A stretch of DNA of 49,594 nucleotides, taken from Burkholderiaceae bacterium (GTDB lineage Bacteria > Pseudomonadota > Gammaproteobacteria > Burkholderiales > Burkholderiaceae). Positions 25,426 through 34,891 of the stretch are shown one piece after another. Each line of letters opens with the position of its first letter. Position 1 is the stretch's first letter. The position numbers and the translations under genes were made by a program. The DNA lies in contig CANFMT010000018.1 in the NCBI GenBank assembly GCA_947448415.1, positions 1-49,594 on the forward strand, given 5' to 3'. Under the pieces are notes generated by a model. It was not told the DNA's origin. It made no database searches and saw only the letters and a list, made by a program, of their open reading frames with translations.

Positions 25426-26397
25426 TCAATTAATCTGAAGGCGACCTGTTTTGATAAGTTTGCCGATACGCTCATACTCAATGCGAATATATTTAGAAAA
25501 ATCTTGGGGACTACCACCAATAACTTCAGCACCCTCAGCATTCAAAGATTCTTTTACTGTGCCTTGTTTTAATGCCTTGCTGGCATCCAAGTTTAGGCGT
25601 TGAATAATGACATCGGGGGTTCCGGCGGGAACTAACAACCCATACCATGAACCTGCCTCATAACCTTGCAATCCAGACTCAGATAAAGTTGGGGTATTTG
25701 GCAGTAGCGCGGAACGCTTTGAACTTGTGACAGCAAGAGCTCTAAGCCGGCCAGCCTGAATATGCGGAATAATGGCTACCATACTACTGAACATCACCTG
25801 TACCTGACCTGATAGTAAATCAGTTAAGGCGGGAGCTAAACCTTTATAGGGTACATGGGTTAGATCAACCCCAGCCATTGACTCGTAAATTACCGTGGCA
25901 ATTTGTGCAGAGCTGCCATTTCCATTGGAAGCATAATTTAACTTTCCTGGATTTTGTTTGGCAAAATTAGTCATCTCTTGGATAGACTTAAATTGTGATG
26001 TTGCATTTACTGCCACAACCGAAGGAGCCGTAGCAAGCAAAATAATTGGAGAAAAATCCTTAATGGGATCGTAAGGACTTTTTGCCATAACCTGGGGGTT
26101 CACGGCAAGACTACCAACGCCACCTAAAAAAATGGTGTATCCATCTGCGGGAGCTTTAGCGGCGAGATCAGCACCCAGGGCTCCGCCAGCGCCAGGCTTA
26201 TTCTCAACAATCACGGCTTGACCAAGAGATTGACTCATCTGCTGAGCAACAGCCCGGGCTACGGTGTCATTTCCACCGCCAGGAGCAAAGGGAACAATTA
26301 ATCGAATGCTTTTACTGGGATAAATTTGTGCATAAGCAATGTTCGCCAAAACCTGCATAGCAAACAGCGCTATTGAAAAGATAATATTTCTTATCAT
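25426..26397 (-). CDS. Bug/TctC-family periplasmic solute receptor (Bug 6)
   Basis: A 323-residue receptor with signal peptide MIRNIIFSIALFAMQVLANI ending at AYA. Ligand loop PFAPGGGNDTVARAVA; second block LNYASNGNGSSAQIATVIY, where the usual His-Leu-Ala-Gly-Glu is replaced by Gln-Ile-Ala-Thr-Val, so its pocket should differ. HVPYKGLAPALTD follows. It is the last gene of unit D, 19 bp after the alpha/beta hydrolase; 143 bp separate it from unit C. Confidence 0.92.
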   Translation of the reverse strand: MIRNIIFSIALFAMQVLANIAYAQIYPSKSIRLIVPFAPGGGNDTVARAVAQQMSQSLGQAVIVENKPGAGGALGADLAAKAPADGYTIFLGGVGSLAVNPQVMAKSPYDPIKDFSPIILLATAPSVVAVNATSQFKSIQEMTNFAKQNPGKLNYASNGNGSSAQIATVIYESMAGVDLTHVPYKGLAPALTDLLSGQVQVMFSSMVAIIPHIQAGRLRALAVTSSKRSALLPNTPTLSESGLQGYEAGSWYGLLVPAGTPDVIIQRLNLDASKALKQGTVKESLNAEGAEVIGGSPQDFSKYIRIEYERIGKLIKTGRLQIN

Positions 26398-26416
26398 TGA
26401 ACTTGAAGGGTTAAAT

Positions 26417-27484
26417 TCACTTCATCTCATCCAAAGTAGCAGCAAGCTCCCTCTTCCACCAGCGGGCCTGCCCAGTTGTACTGTGTCCGGAGGTCTCTGG
26501 TGAAGCTGGAATTAAATACAACTTTGCATTTTTGACACGCGGTAACTCTTTTTCCATGAAGCCTAGCTCAGGTGGATTTCTTTCATCATCAGCTGAATTA
26601 ATCGCCAACACTCTTGCTTTAATTTTTTCTAAATGCGGCAGCGGATTGTAGTCACGAGAGGATTCCCATTGATAGAGATTGTCATTGGCATCTGCCACAA
26701 AGGAAGCGCTTAGTCTTTGATTGAGCAGTTGATCGGCGCTATCACTATTAGGGGCTAGCTTGTAAAGACCTTGATTACCTCCACTAAAGCCTATATTGAA
26801 ATACACGGTAGCAAACTGAAGACTCTTTGGCTGTTTTGTGTAATTACCACCCTGCCATTCGGGATCATTTTTGATGGAGTCAATTATCATCCTGCGCATC
26901 ATCCAATTGCGTCCTGACATCTGCGTGGGCGAGGATGCCATAGGGACCAATAAATCCATGTGCTCGGGATACTTCAATCCCCATAACCAGGTCTGCATGC
27001 CCCCCATTGAATTTCCTAAAACTAAACGAAGGTGTTTAATGCCTAAGCCTTCAGATACTAAGCGGTACTGCGCATCAACCATATCCTCGTAGTTATAGTG
27101 AGGAAATTTCGTTTTCAGACCATCTGATGGTTTGCTGGAGTTTCCCACACCAATAGCATCTGGCAGGATGATGAAATATTTGCTGGCATCAAGTACTTGC
27201 CCCGGGCCAAATAGTTCGTCGCCAAAATTTTTAGAGAGCATGCCTTTTGCCGTACCAGCAGTGCCGTGCAAAATTAACACTGGTATTCCCGAAGGATCGC
27301 CAATAGTAATGTAACCAATCTTCATCTCTGGCATAACTTCTCCAGTATGAAAGCGAAAGTTTTTTGCGATCCATACAGATGCTTTTGGCTCCGCAGCAGT
27401 TTGTCCATGACTGACTGATAGCGTAAATAGCGTTGCGGCAATAGTAAGAACGACTTTATAAACGCTTCTTTGTAATGAATTCAT
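26417..27484 (-). CDS. Exported alpha/beta hydrolase, homoserine O-acetyltransferase-like
   Basis: A 355-residue protein with a signal peptide (MNSLQRSVYKVVLTIAATLF to SHGQ). The alpha/beta fold shows the oxyanion turn ILHGTAGTAKG, nucleophile elbow GNS159MGG, an acid in NSADDERNPP and the catalytic His in SGHSTTG. The C-terminal layout resembles MetX-type acyltransferases, but export makes a methionine role unlikely; periplasmic esterase activity is the better guess. It sits between an isocitrate-lyase-fold gene and Bug 6 in unit D, so it may release a carboxylate from an ester before capture by Bug 6. Confidence 0.83.
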   Translation of the reverse strand: MNSLQRSVYKVVLTIAATLFTLSVSHGQTAAEPKASVWIAKNFRFHTGEVMPEMKIGYITIGDPSGIPVLILHGTAGTAKGMLSKNFGDELFGPGQVLDASKYFIILPDAIGVGNSSKPSDGLKTKFPHYNYEDMVDAQYRLVSEGLGIKHLRLVLGNSMGGMQTWLWGLKYPEHMDLLVPMASSPTQMSGRNWMMRRMIIDSIKNDPEWQGGNYTKQPKSLQFATVYFNIGFSGGNQGLYKLAPNSDSADQLLNQRLSASFVADANDNLYQWESSRDYNPLPHLEKIKARVLAINSADDERNPPELGFMEKELPRVKNAKLYLIPASPETSGHSTTGQARWWKRELAATLDEMK

Positions 27485-27510
27485 GGGAGTCTCTTGAGAA
27501 TGATTTTTGT

Positions 27511-28389
27511 TTATTTTTTGTACTGTTCTGATAGCGCATCAAAAAATGGTTTTTGAACATATCGCTGACGTTCTTCGAAAGAAGCTACCAAATTTAAATC
27601 TTCTTTTAACTCGCCATGTGATTGCAAATGTGAGAGGGCATTAGTCATACCTCGCATGGCCCCTTGAAGAGCGGCATTGGCGTATAAAACCATACCAAAT
27701 CCCATCTTGGCAAATTCTTGCTGAGGCAGGCTGGGGGTTTTACCGCCGATTACAACGTTCACTACTTGCGGGCAACTCACCTCAGAAACAATGCGCTGTA
27801 ATTCAGAGGTATCGACTGGGGCTTCGACAAAGGTAATATCAGCTCCATGCTCCGCATAAAGATTCGCACGAGCTAGAGCATCATCCAATCCATGTATCGC
27901 CCGGGCATCAGTTCTAGCAATAATCAGAAAATCTGAACTGTCACGCGAATCAACGGCGGCATGAATTTTAGAAACCATCTCCATGGGGTCAATAACTGAT
28001 TTATCTGCAAAATGCCCGCATTTTTTTGGCATCACTTGATCTTCAATCTGAATCGCATTTGCTCCAGCCCGCTCTAGTTGACGAACCGTCTGAATCATAT
28101 TGAGAGCATTTCCAAAGCCAGTATCGGCATCCACGATAATTGGCAAAGGCATGGCATCACGTATTGCAGCGGTATGTCCAACCAAGTCTGCCAACCCAAT
28201 AAAGCCTAGATCCGGTATTCCATAATATGTATTGGTAAGGCCAGCGCCACTTAAGTAAACTGCCTCAAACTGAAGTTCATAAATAATTCGGGCGGCTAAA
28301 GCGTTTGCTGCGCCAGCAACCAGCAAGCCATTTCGTGCTTCGATTTTTTGGCGTAGAGATGCGCCAAGCTTCATATCAATTTTCATCAA
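27511..28389 (-). CDS. Isocitrate lyase/PEP mutase-superfamily lyase
   Basis: A 292-residue TIM-barrel enzyme. Metal-binding Asp87 and Asp89 (IIVDADTGFG), the signature K122-K-C124-G-H126 and IIARTDARAIHGLDDAL are present. A Cys in KKCGH marks C-C lyases (methylisocitrate lyase, 2,3-dimethylmalate lyase) rather than PEP mutases. It should cleave a 2-hydroxy di/tricarboxylate derivative to a 2-oxoacid plus a carboxylate. It overlaps Bug 7 by 4 bp upstream (ATGA) and is followed by the exported hydrolase. The gap-free loop motif fits DML-type enzymes more than PrpB; not certain. Confidence 0.88.
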   Translation of the reverse strand: MMKIDMKLGASLRQKIEARNGLLVAGAANALAARIIYELQFEAVYLSGAGLTNTYYGIPDLGFIGLADLVGHTAAIRDAMPLPIIVDADTGFGNALNMIQTVRQLERAGANAIQIEDQVMPKKCGHFADKSVIDPMEMVSKIHAAVDSRDSSDFLIIARTDARAIHGLDDALARANLYAEHGADITFVEAPVDTSELQRIVSEVSCPQVVNVVIGGKTPSLPQQEFAKMGFGMVLYANAALQGAMRGMTNALSHLQSHGELKEDLNLVASFEERQRYVQKPFFDALSEQYKK

Positions 28390-29357
28390 TCTTCCTTAAT
28401 ATTTGCTGCCTTCACAATCCCACCAAGGCGTGCACGCTCTGCATCAACAAATTCGTTAAATGATGCTCTCGTACCACCAATAGGCTCTATACCCTGACTC
28501 TTTAAGCGATCGGCCACTTGTGGAGATTTCATGGCGGTATATACAGCAGCAGCTAATTTATCCATAATTTCTGGTGAAACGCCAACTGGCGCATGAATGC
28601 CGGCCCAATGAGCAATTTGTAAGTCTGTGAAGCCTTGCTCTACAGCAGTAGATAACTCGGGAAAGGCTGAAATACGCTTTGTCCAAGTAGTTGCAAGGGC
28701 TTTAAATTTACCACCTGGTTTAATGTGAGGTAGCGCCACAATACTTGCCTCGGAAGTTCCCGCTACTTGCCCACCCATCACTGCAGCAGCACCTTCAGAG
28801 CCACTCTTATAAGGGACTGGAATTAATTTGGCGCCATAACGTGTATTGAGCAACTCAGCAACAAAGTGTGGCGTACTGCCAGTACCCGCTGTTGCAAAAT
28901 GTAGCCCCTGCCCCTCTTTTGAGGCATCTACGAAACTGCGCAAATTTTTATAATTGGATTCTGAAGAGACAACAATTACAGAGGGTGCCAATCCAATCAT
29001 TACAACTGGCACCAAATCACTGTCTTTATAGTTGGTTGTTTTTTTAATCATGTTGTTAGACACAACACCAGCTGCACTAATCAAAAACGTGTAGCCATCG
29101 GGCGTACTTTTGCTGACCAACACGGTTCCTAGTGTGCCGCCTGCCCCAGGCTTGTTTTCAACCACTATAGGCTGACCTAACACCTTAGCTGCACCTTCGG
29201 CAGCTGCTCTCGCCATTAAATCATTGGCGCCTCCTGCAGCAAAAGGGACGATAAATTTAATAGGCTTTTGTGGCCATGCTTGGGCATTAACTAAAGAGCT
29301 AAACACAACACCTGTTAGCGCAAATCCAGCAAGCACCATTCGTAGAAATACCTTCAT
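28386..29357 (-). CDS. Bug/TctC-family periplasmic solute receptor (Bug 7)
   Basis: ATG 29357 (MKVFLRMVLAGFALTGVVFS) with GGAG nine bases before it is preferred over ATG 29372. Ligand loop PFAAGGANDLMARAAA; second block LHFATAGTGSTPHFVAELL, which lacks the usual YASSG. A Ser-Gly-Ser substitution (PVPYKSGSEGAAAV) replaces the usual YKG-x-P, another sign of a different pocket. It is the first gene of unit D and translationally coupled to the lyase gene. Confidence 0.91.
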   Translation of the reverse strand: MKVFLRMVLAGFALTGVVFSSLVNAQAWPQKPIKFIVPFAAGGANDLMARAAAEGAAKVLGQPIVVENKPGAGGTLGTVLVSKSTPDGYTFLISAAGVVSNNMIKKTTNYKDSDLVPVVMIGLAPSVIVVSSESNYKNLRSFVDASKEGQGLHFATAGTGSTPHFVAELLNTRYGAKLIPVPYKSGSEGAAAVMGGQVAGTSEASIVALPHIKPGGKFKALATTWTKRISAFPELSTAVEQGFTDLQIAHWAGIHAPVGVSPEIMDKLAAAVYTAMKSPQVADRLKSQGIEPIGGTRASFNEFVDAERARLGGIVKAANIKED

Positions 29358-29529
29358 CCCGCATGTCTCCATTTTTTATTGTTATTGCGCATTATGAATC
29401 CTTTTTTATAGCGAGGAAACATTAGCAAATCCTCCCTCCCTATGACCTTTCTAGGCAAAAGCCTCAATACAACGGTGCGCTAGGGGAGCGCTCCAAAACC
29501 AAGGGTCTGCACCCATTGCCCAGTTATGC

Positions 29530-29553
29530 TTAAATCATGAATATATGATTTAA
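29530..29553. promoter_or_regulatory. Perfect inverted repeat upstream of Bug 8
   Basis: Arms TTAAATCAT (29530-29538) and ATGATTTAA (29545-29553), spacer GAATAT. It lies 87 bp before the Bug 8 start, in the 283-bp divergent gap to Bug 7. It is an operator candidate for an unlinked regulator. The remainder of the gap shows no other clear element. Confidence 0.5.
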
Positions 29554-29640
29554 ATTTAAGAAATCAGCCTGAGGCTTAAGGCCCGAGCAAAACGTTACAA
29601 GAATCATCGAAAGAATGATCTACATTAACTGGAGATAAGA

Positions 29641-30672
29641 ATGAAGAAACGCGACTCAACAAGCATTGCGTCACGAGCATTTCGATTATGTTTGCTTTCC
29701 CTGGCCGTAATGGCGGGTGCTGGACAAACAGTATTGGCTCAATCTGATTATCCAAATAAGCCTATTAAATTTATCGTCCCTTTTCCTGCTGGTGGCGCAA
29801 CTGACAATATTGCCCGCCCTTTGCAAATTGAATTACTTAATACTAATAAATGGAATGTCATTATTGATAACAAACCGGGTGCCGGCGGAAATATTGGCGC
29901 CGAACTGGTTTCTAAATCTCCGCCTGATGGCTACACATGGCTGATGGCCTCAGTTGGAACGCATGGCATCAATCTTCCTTTGTACACACAAGGCGGCGGC
30001 AAACTTCCTTTTGATCCTATTAAGGACTTTACGCCAATCACATTGGTAGCAGAGTTGCCTAATGTCTTAGTTCTGAATCCTGCATTTGCGGCGAAAAATA
30101 AAATTAATTCCGTAAAGGACTTGATAGCTTATGCCAAAGCCAATCCAGGAAAAGTGAATATGGCCTCTAGTGGTAATGGCACTTCCATACACATGGCAGG
30201 AGAGTTATTTAAAACGATGACTAAAACTTATATGGTGCATTTGCCATACAAGGGCAGTCCGCCAGCTGTGACAGACCTCATGGCAGGTAATGTCGATATT
30301 ATGTTTGATAACCTTCCATCTTCAATCAACTACATTCGGGCAGGACGACTCAAAGCATTGGCTGTGACTAGCGCTAAACGCTCTCCTGCATTTCCAGATT
30401 TACCAACGATCGCTGAAGCAGCAAATTTGCCTGGGTATGAAGCAACATCCTGGTTTGGCGTGGTTGGACCTGCCAACATGCCAGCTGACATCCTAAATAA
30501 GGATAGCGCAGCCTTGATGGCGGCTATTGCCAACCCTTCTGTTCAGGAAAAGTACTTGGCTATGGGTGCACAACCTGTCGGCAACACACCAGATCAATTT
30601 TCCGCTTTCATTAAATCTGAAATTGTGAAATGGACCAAGGTAGTGAAAGATTCTGGGGCTAAGGTGGATTAA
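29641..30672 (+). CDS. Bug/TctC-family periplasmic solute receptor (Bug 8)
   Basis: A 343-residue receptor; GGAG ends 6 nt before ATG 29641. The signal peptide is long and ends VLAQ. Ligand loop [16 protein letters not shown], with a short insertion later ([15 protein letters not shown]) and a second block [19 protein letters not shown]. It is a single gene ending in a strong terminator and does not share an operon with any enzyme. Confidence 0.92.
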   Translation: MKKRDSTSIASRAFRLCLLSLAVMAGAGQTVLAQSDYPNKPIKFIVPFPAGGATDNIARPLQIELLNTNKWNVIIDNKPGAGGNIGAELVSKSPPDGYTWLMASVGTHGINLPLYTQGGGKLPFDPIKDFTPITLVAELPNVLVLNPAFAAKNKINSVKDLIAYAKANPGKVNMASSGNGTSIHMAGELFKTMTKTYMVHLPYKGSPPAVTDLMAGNVDIMFDNLPSSINYIRAGRLKALAVTSAKRSPAFPDLPTIAEAANLPGYEATSWFGVVGPANMPADILNKDSAALMAAIANPSVQEKYLAMGAQPVGNTPDQFSAFIKSEIVKWTKVVKDSGAKVD

Positions 30673-30696
30673 TTTTTAATTAATCTATTGGGACGA

Positions 30697-30727
30697 TAAA
30701 AAAGGAGGGGCACCCCCTCTTTTTTTA
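30697..30727. terminator. Bidirectional terminator between Bug 8 and TPP enzyme
   Basis: Stem GAGGGG/CCCCTC with CAC loop, preceded by an A-run and followed by a T-run, so it works on both strands. The stop codon of the convergent TPP-enzyme gene (30725-30727) lies in the T-run. Confidence 0.85.
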
Positions 30728-32383
30728 TTTTCCAAGTTGCGAAAGTAGCTTGCTTGGAGAGATCACCTCTTGATCAAGCACCAATTCTATTAAAGCGCCC
30801 TGATTGCTTTGCAATGCTTTTGTAAATATGGGGGCGAACTCTTCTGTTTTGGTCACTCTATATCCTGGGATCCCAAAGCTATCAGCAAACTTTACAAAAT
30901 CCGGGTTGGTAAGCTCGGTTGCAATAACGCGTGACTTGAACTCACGCTCTTGATGCATGCGAATCGTACCCAACATACTATTGTTCACCAAGAGAATGAT
31001 TGGAAAAGCTTTATAGCGTGCTGCAGTGGCTAACTCCTGACAATTCATCATGAAATCTCCATCCCCACAAACAGCAATCACCACCTTATCAGGCTGCTCA
31101 ATTTTTGCTGCAATCGCAGCTGGTAACCCATAACCCATTGATCCATTAGCTGGGGCTAACTGCGTTTTAAATGGCCCATAAGGATAAAAACGGTGCACCC
31201 AAGTTGCAAAATTTCCAGCGCCATTTGTCACGATTGCATCACGTGGGATAAGCTCTTTCAGTCCACCCATAATGCGAGCTAATTGCAGATCACCTGGAAC
31301 GGTCACTGGGGTTGAGTATGCAAGATATTCCGCATGCGCTTCATTCATAGCGCTACGCTCATATTGCTGGCCCATCTTAATATCTTCCAAGGCTTTGCAA
31401 AAAATCTCGGGGCTACAGTTCAATGCATATTCAGGTCTGTAGACGCGACCCAACTCTTCGGAGCCCGATAAAACATGAATAATTTTTGTTTGAGCCTGAG
31501 GCGTAGCCAAAATGCTATAGCCCGCGGTAGTCATCTCTCCTAAACGCTCACCAATAACCAGTAAGTAATCTGCATCCTGAACGCGTTTAGTTAAAGCAGG
31601 ATTAGCACCAATTCCCAAATCGCCTGCAAAACACGGGTCTAGGTTATCAATCAGGTCCTGGGAGCGAAAACTAGTAGCAACCGGCACTCCCTCACGATTT
31701 GCCCATGCTCTTAGGGCATTGCAGGCGCCTTGATTCCAGTTGCCCCCACCAGCAATAACCAAAGGTTTGCTAGCACGAGAAAATTCTTCTAGGGCCTTGG
31801 AGAAATTAATGCTATCCAAACCAGGCTGAACAATGTGTGCAGGAGCTACTGGTTTCTCTTGTCCGAACATGTAGAGAACATCCTCTGGAAGGGCCAGAAC
31901 TACCGGGCCTTTTCTACCGGCTTGAGCGACATGAAATGCATGGGAGACAAACTCATCAATACGATCTACACGATCAATACTTCCCACCCACTTTGCACAT
32001 TCAGAAAACATCCTTCGATAATCCATCTCCTGAAACGCTTCGCGCTCAACCATATCTGTTCCGACCTGACCAACCAATAGGACTATCGGTGTGGAGTCCT
32101 GATATGCAGTATGCAAGCCAATCATGGCGTTTGATGCGCCGGGACCTCGAGTCACCATGACAACGCCGGGTTTGCCTGTCAATTTTGCGTAAGCCTCAGC
32201 CATGTAAGCGGCTCCACCCTCCTGCCTACAGGTAATGAAGCGACACTCTGGGTGGTCAACTAGGCCATTTAATAACGGTAAAAAACTCTCGCCAGGTACA
32301 CCAAAGGCAAGGTCAACGCCTTGCCTAACAAGCGAGTTAGCTAAGATCTGGCCGCCATTTAATAAGTTGCTCTGTATCCCCAT
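30725..32383 (-). CDS. Thiamine-pyrophosphate enzyme, acetolactate-synthase-like
   Basis: A 552-residue three-domain TPP enzyme. The catalytic Glu55 (RQEGGAAYMAEAYAKLTGK) and GPGASNAMIGLHTAY are in the PYR domain. The TPP-binding motif GDGDFMMNCQELATAARYK ending in NN is in the PP domain. It belongs to the broad ALS/benzoylformate decarboxylase/sulfoacetaldehyde group; no small regulatory subunit gene (ilvN) is adjacent, so branched-chain synthesis is unlikely to be its role. It is divergent from the fumarylacetoacetase-family gene (213-bp gap). Substrate unknown; a 2-oxoacid is expected. Confidence 0.87.
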   Translation of the reverse strand: MGIQSNLLNGGQILANSLVRQGVDLAFGVPGESFLPLLNGLVDHPECRFITCRQEGGAAYMAEAYAKLTGKPGVVMVTRGPGASNAMIGLHTAYQDSTPIVLLVGQVGTDMVEREAFQEMDYRRMFSECAKWVGSIDRVDRIDEFVSHAFHVAQAGRKGPVVLALPEDVLYMFGQEKPVAPAHIVQPGLDSINFSKALEEFSRASKPLVIAGGGNWNQGACNALRAWANREGVPVATSFRSQDLIDNLDPCFAGDLGIGANPALTKRVQDADYLLVIGERLGEMTTAGYSILATPQAQTKIIHVLSGSEELGRVYRPEYALNCSPEIFCKALEDIKMGQQYERSAMNEAHAEYLAYSTPVTVPGDLQLARIMGGLKELIPRDAIVTNGAGNFATWVHRFYPYGPFKTQLAPANGSMGYGLPAAIAAKIEQPDKVVIAVCGDGDFMMNCQELATAARYKAFPIILLVNNSMLGTIRMHQEREFKSRVIATELTNPDFVKFADSFGIPGYRVTKTEEFAPIFTKALQSNQGALIELVLDQEVISPSKLLSQLGK

Positions 32384-32596
32384 GACTCTTTATGCTTTCT
32401 TGATAATTAATACATGCACTGTTTTTGAAAATTATCACACTATTTCATGGGGTTTGAGGCATTTCTGCAATTTGCACCGCAGAGCTTCATTTTCGCCATA
32501 CCGAAAGATCTCGCTGGTCTGACAATTGAACTTCTGGACTGTCCTATACTGCCGATATGAGTATTTAAAAACAACTAAAAATAGCAGGAGACAAAG

Positions 32597-33466
32597 ATGA
32601 GATTATTTAGTTTTAGAGATGCAAATGGCAATCAAGGCGTAGGCGCCCTTTCGAAAAACAATGCTACTGAGTTTGTTGATCTGTGTGCTACAGACTCAGA
32701 CATTCCCAATAGCCTGCTTGCAATCATTGAATCAGAACAACTACTCAGTAAATGCAAAGCTGCTATCGCAAAAGCCAATGCAGTATTGAAAAAACTAGAT
32801 GGCATTTCCTTTAATGCACCCATTGATAAACCGGGAAAAATTATCTGTATGGGTTTGAATTATGCTGACCATGCAGCAGAAGGTGGAAACGCAAGACCTG
32901 AATATCCAAGCTTTTTTATGCGTGGACCTAGTTCACTCACCTCACATGGCAGCCCAATCATTCGACCAAAGGTGTCCGATAAATTAGATTACGAGGCTGA
33001 GCTGGCATTTGTTGTTGGCAAACCTATTCGCAATGCAACGATGGACAACGCATTGGACTGCATAGCCGGATACAGTATTTTTAACGACGGTAGTATTAGA
33101 GACTATCAACGTAAAACGACTCAGTGGACCATTGGTAAGAACTTTGACAAAACTGGTGCATTTGGTCCATGGCTTGTTACTCCCGATGAACTCCCTCCAG
33201 GATGTGATGGCTTAAATATTCAGTCACGCTTAAATGGTCAGGTGATGCAAAACGCCAATACCAAGGATTTCCTTTGGGGTGTCACTGAAACGATCGTATT
33301 GATATCCGAATGCATGACACTAGAGCCAGGCGACCTTGTTATTACCGGCACGCCTGCTGGTGTTGGGTACGCCAGAAAACCACCCGTTTTCATGAAGCCT
33401 GGCGATATTTGCGAGATCGAGATTGAATCGATAGGTATTTTGAGCAACTCCATAGCAGACGAATAG
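32597..33466 (+). CDS. Fumarylacetoacetate hydrolase (FAH)-family protein
   Basis: A 289-residue protein. GKIICMGLNYADHAAEGG and the metal-binding DYEAELAFVVGK (E-x-E) are followed by IFNDGSIRDYQRKTTQWTIG with its KNFDKTGAFGPW, and GDLVITGTPAGVGYARKPP at the C-terminus. These define the FAH fold (fumarylpyruvate/acylpyruvate hydrolase, 2-hydroxyhepta-dienedioate isomerase, oxaloacetate decarboxylase). It hydrolyses or decarboxylates a 2-oxo/1,3-diketo acid with Mg2+. AGGAG precedes the start. It is next to the TPP enzyme, with shared divergent control possible. Confidence 0.9.
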   Translation: MRLFSFRDANGNQGVGALSKNNATEFVDLCATDSDIPNSLLAIIESEQLLSKCKAAIAKANAVLKKLDGISFNAPIDKPGKIICMGLNYADHAAEGGNARPEYPSFFMRGPSSLTSHGSPIIRPKVSDKLDYEAELAFVVGKPIRNATMDNALDCIAGYSIFNDGSIRDYQRKTTQWTIGKNFDKTGAFGPWLVTPDELPPGCDGLNIQSRLNGQVMQNANTKDFLWGVTETIVLISECMTLEPGDLVITGTPAGVGYARKPPVFMKPGDICEIEIESIGILSNSIADE

Positions 33467-33481
33467 ATAGGTTTAGGGGCA

Positions 33482-33505
33482 TGTACGGCTTTTTTAGGCC
33501 GTACA
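33482..33505. repeat. Hairpin between FAH gene and trhP
   Basis: Arms TGTACGGC (33482-33489) and GCCGTACA (33498-33505), 8 bp, with a T-rich 8-nt loop (TTTTTTAG) and no T-run behind. It may end the FAH transcript or be a leader structure. Confidence 0.45.
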
Positions 33506-33559
33506 GCAGAAATATCCAGTCAAAGAGCGAAATGCCTTATCAGGCACTAAAATAGACTC

Positions 33560-34858
33560 ATGACTAAGATTCCTGAGCTTTTAGCCCCTGCTGGCAGCCT
33601 TAATATGCTGCGTACTGCCTTTGACTTTGGTGCGGACGCCATTTATGCCGGCCAACCTCGTTACTCATTGCGTGTTCGAAATAATGACTTTGGCAAAATC
33701 GAGGTATTAAAGGAAGGTATTGATACAGCGCATGAGCTGGGAAAAAAATTCTATCTAGTTTCCAATTTACTACCTCATGGCGGTAAAACACGCACCTATA
33801 TACGCGATATGGATCCAGTAGTGGCGCTCGGTCCAGACGCTCTCATCATGTCCGATCCTGGACTCATCATGATGGCTCGCGAAGCATGGCCTGATATGCC
33901 AATTCATTTATCAGTTCAAGCCAATACTGTGAATGGTGCCTCTGCTAAATTTTGGCGCTCAGTAGGTATTAGCCGAGTTATTTTGTCTCGCGAACTCTCC
34001 TTTGATGAAATCGAAGAGGTACGTCAAGACTGTCCTGAAATGGAATTAGAAGTATTTGTGCACGGAGCACTCTGTATTGCCTACTCGGGCCGCTGCCTAC
34101 TATCGGGCTACATGTCCCACAGGGATTCTAATCAGGGCGCCTGTACCAATGCTTGTCGCTGGGACTATAAAGTTAAACCCGGTCAAGCAAATGCTAGCGG
34201 AGACGTTGTTCTCTTGCAAGAAGCCAGAAGGCCTGATGATTTAATGCCCATGGAAGAAGATGAGCATGGCACTTACATCATGAATTCTAAAGATTTGCGC
34301 GCTATTGAGCACATCGAAAGACTCACAAAGATGGGTGTGGACTCATTCAAAATTGAGGGTCGCACTAAGTCACCCTATTACGTATCACGCACAGTTCAGT
34401 CATACCGCACTGCCATTAATGATGCTGTTCAAGGCAAGCCATTTAATACAACCCTTTTAGGCAATCTCGAGGGTCTTGCTAACCGCGGTTATACCGATGG
34501 CTTTTATGAGCGCCATCACGATAAAGAATATCAACTCTATATGAGAGGCCACTCCCTTTCAGGAAGAAGCTTATACGTTGGCGAAACTTTGGATTTTGAT
34601 GCGTCCACAGGTCGAGTCCTGGTTGATGTGAAGAATCGCTTCTCTGTTGGCGATAAGCTGGAAATCATTGAACCCCAAGGCAATCAAGATATTGTGTTGC
34701 AAAAAATGTGGAATAAGAACGGCGAGTCAATTGATGTTGCGCCTGGCTCGGGACATTTTGTTTGGCTTGAATTACCTCTTCAAAGTAAGCATGCATTTAT
34801 TGCGCGCTATACACATGAGCCAGCCCCTGTTGAGGCATGCACCTCCTGTAGTGAATAA
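33560..34858 (+). CDS. trhP: Peptidase U32-family tRNA hydroxylation protein TrhP (YegQ)
   Basis: A 432-residue U32-family protein beginning KIPELLAPAGSLNMLRTAFDFGADAIYAG, the classic YegQ/TrhP start. Four Cys (172, 179, 195, 199) within HGALCIAYSGRC...GACTNACRW would hold the iron-sulfur cluster. KIEGRTKSPYYVSRTVQSYR and a C-terminal beta domain follow. TrhP takes part in prephenate-dependent 5-hydroxyuridine formation at U34 of tRNAs. It is not a protease despite the family name. It stands ahead of a small membrane-protein gene. Confidence 0.93.
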   Translation: MTKIPELLAPAGSLNMLRTAFDFGADAIYAGQPRYSLRVRNNDFGKIEVLKEGIDTAHELGKKFYLVSNLLPHGGKTRTYIRDMDPVVALGPDALIMSDPGLIMMAREAWPDMPIHLSVQANTVNGASAKFWRSVGISRVILSRELSFDEIEEVRQDCPEMELEVFVHGALCIAYSGRCLLSGYMSHRDSNQGACTNACRWDYKVKPGQANASGDVVLLQEARRPDDLMPMEEDEHGTYIMNSKDLRAIEHIERLTKMGVDSFKIEGRTKSPYYVSRTVQSYRTAINDAVQGKPFNTTLLGNLEGLANRGYTDGFYERHHDKEYQLYMRGHSLSGRSLYVGETLDFDASTGRVLVDVKNRFSVGDKLEIIEPQGNQDIVLQKMWNKNGESIDVAPGSGHFVWLELPLQSKHAFIARYTHEPAPVEACTSCSE

Positions 34859-34891
34859 ACCCATCCGAATGACCATCAAGAGCACAATTTA

